Part shown: in pieces, positions 61,777 through 64,000 of the stretch | Layout: the number at the start of each line of letters is the position of its first letter | Position numbering within the stretch: the first letter of the stretch is position 1 | DNA from: Rhizobium deserti | Lineage (GTDB): Bacteria > Pseudomonadota > Alphaproteobacteria > Rhizobiales > Rhizobiaceae | Direction of reading: 5' to 3' | NCBI RefSeq assembly: GCF_004358025.1 | Contig: NZ_SMTL01000001.1 | Location: forward strand, 1,240,001 to 1,304,000 | Length of the DNA: 64,000 bases | The notes under the pieces: model-generated | Told to the model about the DNA's origin: nothing | Seen by the model: only the letters and a program-made list of their open reading frames with translations | Database searches by the model: none | Made by a program: the position numbers and the translations under genes

Positions 61777-63550
61777 CGGTTTTCTCAACCGTTATAACGA
61801 CGAGCTTCTGGCTCTGCGCCGCCGCGCTGCGCGCTTTGCCGACGCTTTTCCGAAGATCGCCGGCCGCTTGCGCATGACCGGCGAGGTCGCCGACGACCCG
61901 CATGTGGAACGGCTCATCCAGAGTTTCGCCTATTCGGCAGCCCGTGTGCGTCAAAAACTCGACGATGAGTTTCCGGAATTGAGCGACGGCCTGCTGGAAA
62001 CGCTTTATCCGCATTACCTGGCGCCGCTTCCGTCCATGAGCATCGTGCGCTTCAAGCCAAGCGAAACGCTGGCATCGGTCCAGACCGTGCCCCGCCATAC
62101 GGAAATCCTGGCCGAGCCGGTGGGCGGCGAGGCCTGCCGGTTTCGTACCACTCAGGATGTCGAGATGGCGCCGGTTGAGATCGCCGCCGCTTCGCTAACA
62201 GGGCAGCCGATCGACGCGCCGGTTTCCCCTTATGGTGGTGCGGCTGGCTGCCTGCGGCTGTCGCTTCGTCCTCTCGATGCTCGCAAGCCAATCGGCGAGT
62301 TGGGCCTCGAGCGCCTTCGCCTGCATATCGCCTCTCCATGGCAGCAGGCCGTGGCGATTTATGAACTGCTCGCCAACAACACGCTCGGCATTGCGCTTGC
62401 CAGGCATGCCGACGATCCGTCGCCGGTCTTCCTGCCGGCGTGCAATATCAAACCCGTCGGGTTTGAACCGCAAGAGGCCATGCTGCCCTATCCGGCCCCG
62501 AGCTTTGTCGGCTACCGGCTGTTGACGGAATTCTTCGCATTGCCGCAGAAGTTCCTGTTTCTGGATATCGAGGGGCTGGGCGCCTGGAGTGGCGAGACGA
62601 TAGAAATCTTCGTGTATCTGAAAGAAACCGACGCCAAGCTGGAAAGGGCGCTTTCGGTTCGCGACTTTGCCCTCAATGCGTCGCCGGTCGTCAACCTGTT
62701 TCGCCAGACCTGCGAGCCCATATCCGTGGATGGAACGCGGACGGAATACCGGCTTCTGCCGGACGCACGCCGCCAGAAGACCCGGGAGATCTATTCGATA
62801 GACCGGGTACTGCTGACCGGCGCGCAGGGGCAGGAAGAGTTCTGCCAGCCCTTCTTCGGGCGCTCGCAACGAGCCGGCAACAGCACAACCCACTGGCAGG
62901 CCTACCGCCGATTCGACGAGGATGATGGCACCAGCGATATGGAAATCGCTTTTGTCGATCGCAACCGCCGCTTCGCAGGGCCAACCGACGCCGTTGCAAG
63001 TGTCGATACGCTCTGCATCAACCGCGATCTGCCGGAACAATTGCCGTTTGGCGGTGGTCATCCCTTCCTGCAACTCGCTACAGGCCATGAAGCGGTTGCC
63101 GGTGTCGAAGCACTCACTCCCCCTACGCCCTCGGTGCGTATGAATGACCAGGACGGCCGCAATTGGCGGCTAATGTCGCATCTGCTGCTCAATCACCTGT
63201 CTCTTTTCGATAATGAGGGTGCGGCGTTGAAGGACATCCTGTCGCTTTATGCCTTCCGCGACAGCCCGGAAACACGGCAGCTCGTTGATGCGCTGATCCG
63301 CATTCGGGCCGAGCACTCGACGGCAAGGCTCGGCAGTGGCGGCATGGTTCCCGGCACCGATATTGCGCTTGAATTCGACCCGGCAGCGATCGACCGGCCG
63401 TCGGCCTTCCTGTTCGGCGCCGTGCTGGATCGCTTCTTCAGCCTTTATACCTCCGTCAACAGCTTTACCCGGCTGACCATCGGCATGAAGGGTCAGTCAC
63501 AACCAATCGCCAACTGGCCGCCGCGCGCAGCCGAGCGGCCGCTTCTTTGA
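61769..63550 (+). CDS. tssF: T6SS baseplate protein TssF (ImpG)
   Basis: 593 residues, starting MADGFLNRYNDELLALRRR, where the ATG overlaps tssE; the open frame upstream lies inside tssE. The FPELSDGLLETLYPHYLAPLP motif and the C-terminal RLTIGMKGQSQPIANWPPR are TssF/VasA hallmarks. Forms the baseplate wedge with TssG. Confidence 0.93.
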   Translation: MADGFLNRYNDELLALRRRAARFADAFPKIAGRLRMTGEVADDPHVERLIQSFAYSAARVRQKLDDEFPELSDGLLETLYPHYLAPLPSMSIVRFKPSETLASVQTVPRHTEILAEPVGGEACRFRTTQDVEMAPVEIAAASLTGQPIDAPVSPYGGAAGCLRLSLRPLDARKPIGELGLERLRLHIASPWQQAVAIYELLANNTLGIALARHADDPSPVFLPACNIKPVGFEPQEAMLPYPAPSFVGYRLLTEFFALPQKFLFLDIEGLGAWSGETIEIFVYLKETDAKLERALSVRDFALNASPVVNLFRQTCEPISVDGTRTEYRLLPDARRQKTREIYSIDRVLLTGAQGQEEFCQPFFGRSQRAGNSTTHWQAYRRFDEDDGTSDMEIAFVDRNRRFAGPTDAVASVDTLCINRDLPEQLPFGGGHPFLQLATGHEAVAGVEALTPPTPSVRMNDQDGRNWRLMSHLLLNHLSLFDNEGAALKDILSLYAFRDSPETRQLVDALIRIRAEHSTARLGSGGMVPGTDIALEFDPAAIDRPSAFLFGAVLDRFFSLYTSVNSFTRLTIGMKGQSQPIANWPPRAAERPLL

Positions 63551-63568
63551 AAGGATCGCACACCGACA

Positions 63569-64000
63569 ATGGACGTCTCGACCGCCCGCAAGCCTGATGC
63601 CGCCACCGGAAATTCGACCGGCAGCATCATCGATCTCCTCGAACGCGATCCTGGTCGCTTCGAGCCGGTCACCGCCTTGCGCATTGCCCAGGCGGCGGCT
63701 GAAGGAGACCTCGATATCGCGGCTCATATGGGTGTATCGCCGGCGCCGCTTGCCGTCAGCGGCCTGAAGGCGAAGGGCGGACGTGTCTCGATCCGCAGTG
63801 CGCTTGCCAGCCTGACCGGTCCGCTCGGCTCGATGCCTTCAGCCTATAACGAACAGATTTTGCGTGAAGAGCGCAACCGGTCGCGTGCGCTGGGGAGCTT
63901 CTTCGACCTGTTCAGCGCCCGGATGACCGAGCTGTTTGCCGACGCCTGCGAGAAATACAGGATTGCGCGGCGGCTGCGATGGGGCGGCGACCGGCGCGCC
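63569..64000 (+). CDS. tssG: T6SS baseplate protein TssG (ImpH), partial
   Basis: The first 144 codons before the window ends. GSIIDLLERDPGRFEPVTALRI and LTGPLGSMPSAYNE are typical of TssG/VasB. It starts 18 bases after tssF; AAGGA lies before ATG 63569. The usual partner of TssF; later T6SS genes such as tssK, tssL, tssM and vgrG would be expected beyond the window. Confidence 0.88.
   Translation, partial: MDVSTARKPDAATGNSTGSIIDLLERDPGRFEPVTALRIAQAAAEGDLDIAAHMGVSPAPLAVSGLKAKGGRVSIRSALASLTGPLGSMPSAYNEQILREERNRSRALGSFFDLFSARMTELFADACEKYRIARRLRWGGDRRA

Noticed and set aside
1..64000. CRISPR arrays, tRNA or rRNA genes, insertion sequences, integrase genes
   Set aside because: None seen on reading: no regular repeat arrays, cloverleaf sequences or transposase motifs. 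Only the ABC-ATPase remnant points to past rearrangement.

Overview
The window reads as a chromosome, chromid or megaplasmid segment of a Rhizobiaceae bacterium (Rhizobium, Neorhizobium, Agrobacterium or Sinorhizobium clade). The reasons are a succinoglycan exo cluster in nearly the Sinorhizobium meliloti order, a type VI secretion (T6SS) locus in the Agrobacterium imp order, a ROSE-type RNA thermometer on a small heat-shock gene, and dense, GC-rich, alphaproteobacterial gene packing. No tRNA, rRNA, CRISPR array or insertion sequence was seen.

Layout. (1) 1-12.8 kb is the exopolysaccharide block: exoL (partial), exoK, exoH, exoT, exoW, exoV, exoU, exoX, exoY, exoF, exoQ and exoZ. It covers the priming sugar transferase and its inhibitor, glycosyltransferases, pyruvyl and acyl decoration, flippase, polymerase, export protein and a trimming glycanase. 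exoI (between exoH and exoT in S. meliloti) and exoB (after exoZ) are not at their expected places. (2) 12.8-16.3 kb holds a GMC oxidoreductase, two small proteins and an AI-2E-family permease. (3) 16.5-22.7 kb is a phosphodiesterase plus a Ugp-like ABC importer with a Pho box in front and a convergent LacI-type regulator. (4) 23.1-34.5 kb is a catabolic-looking block: IclR regulator, polysaccharide-deacetylase-family enzyme, Dpp-type ABC importer, short-chain dehydrogenase, a penicillin-acylase-family hydrolase without a signal peptide, and a DapA-family aldolase. (5) 34.6-38.5 kb is an OsmF/YehZYXW osmoprotectant-type importer.

(6) 38.8-50 kb is mixed: an FAD/NAD(P)-binding protein, a decayed ABC-ATPase fragment, hsp20 under a sigma-32-like promoter and ROSE element, a CHASE4-PAS-GGDEF-EAL protein followed closely by a PLP decarboxylase and an EamA transporter, then small stress or redox-type genes and a LysR regulator. 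(7) 50.1-64 kb is the T6SS. One arm reads leftward: clpV, hcp, an unrecognised protein, a toxin resembling the RNase A-like CdiA-CT domain, and a CdiI-like immunity protein. The other reads rightward: tssA, tssB, two tssC paralogues, tagJ, tssE, tssF and tssG (cut by the window end).

The best leads are the T6SS cargo module with its unknown middle gene, two strong stem-loops inside the T6SS operons (after hcp and after the first tssC), the Pho-box phosphodiester operon, and the uptake and acylase pathway, whose substrate I cannot assign. All functional calls come from reading motifs and gene order; no database search was run.
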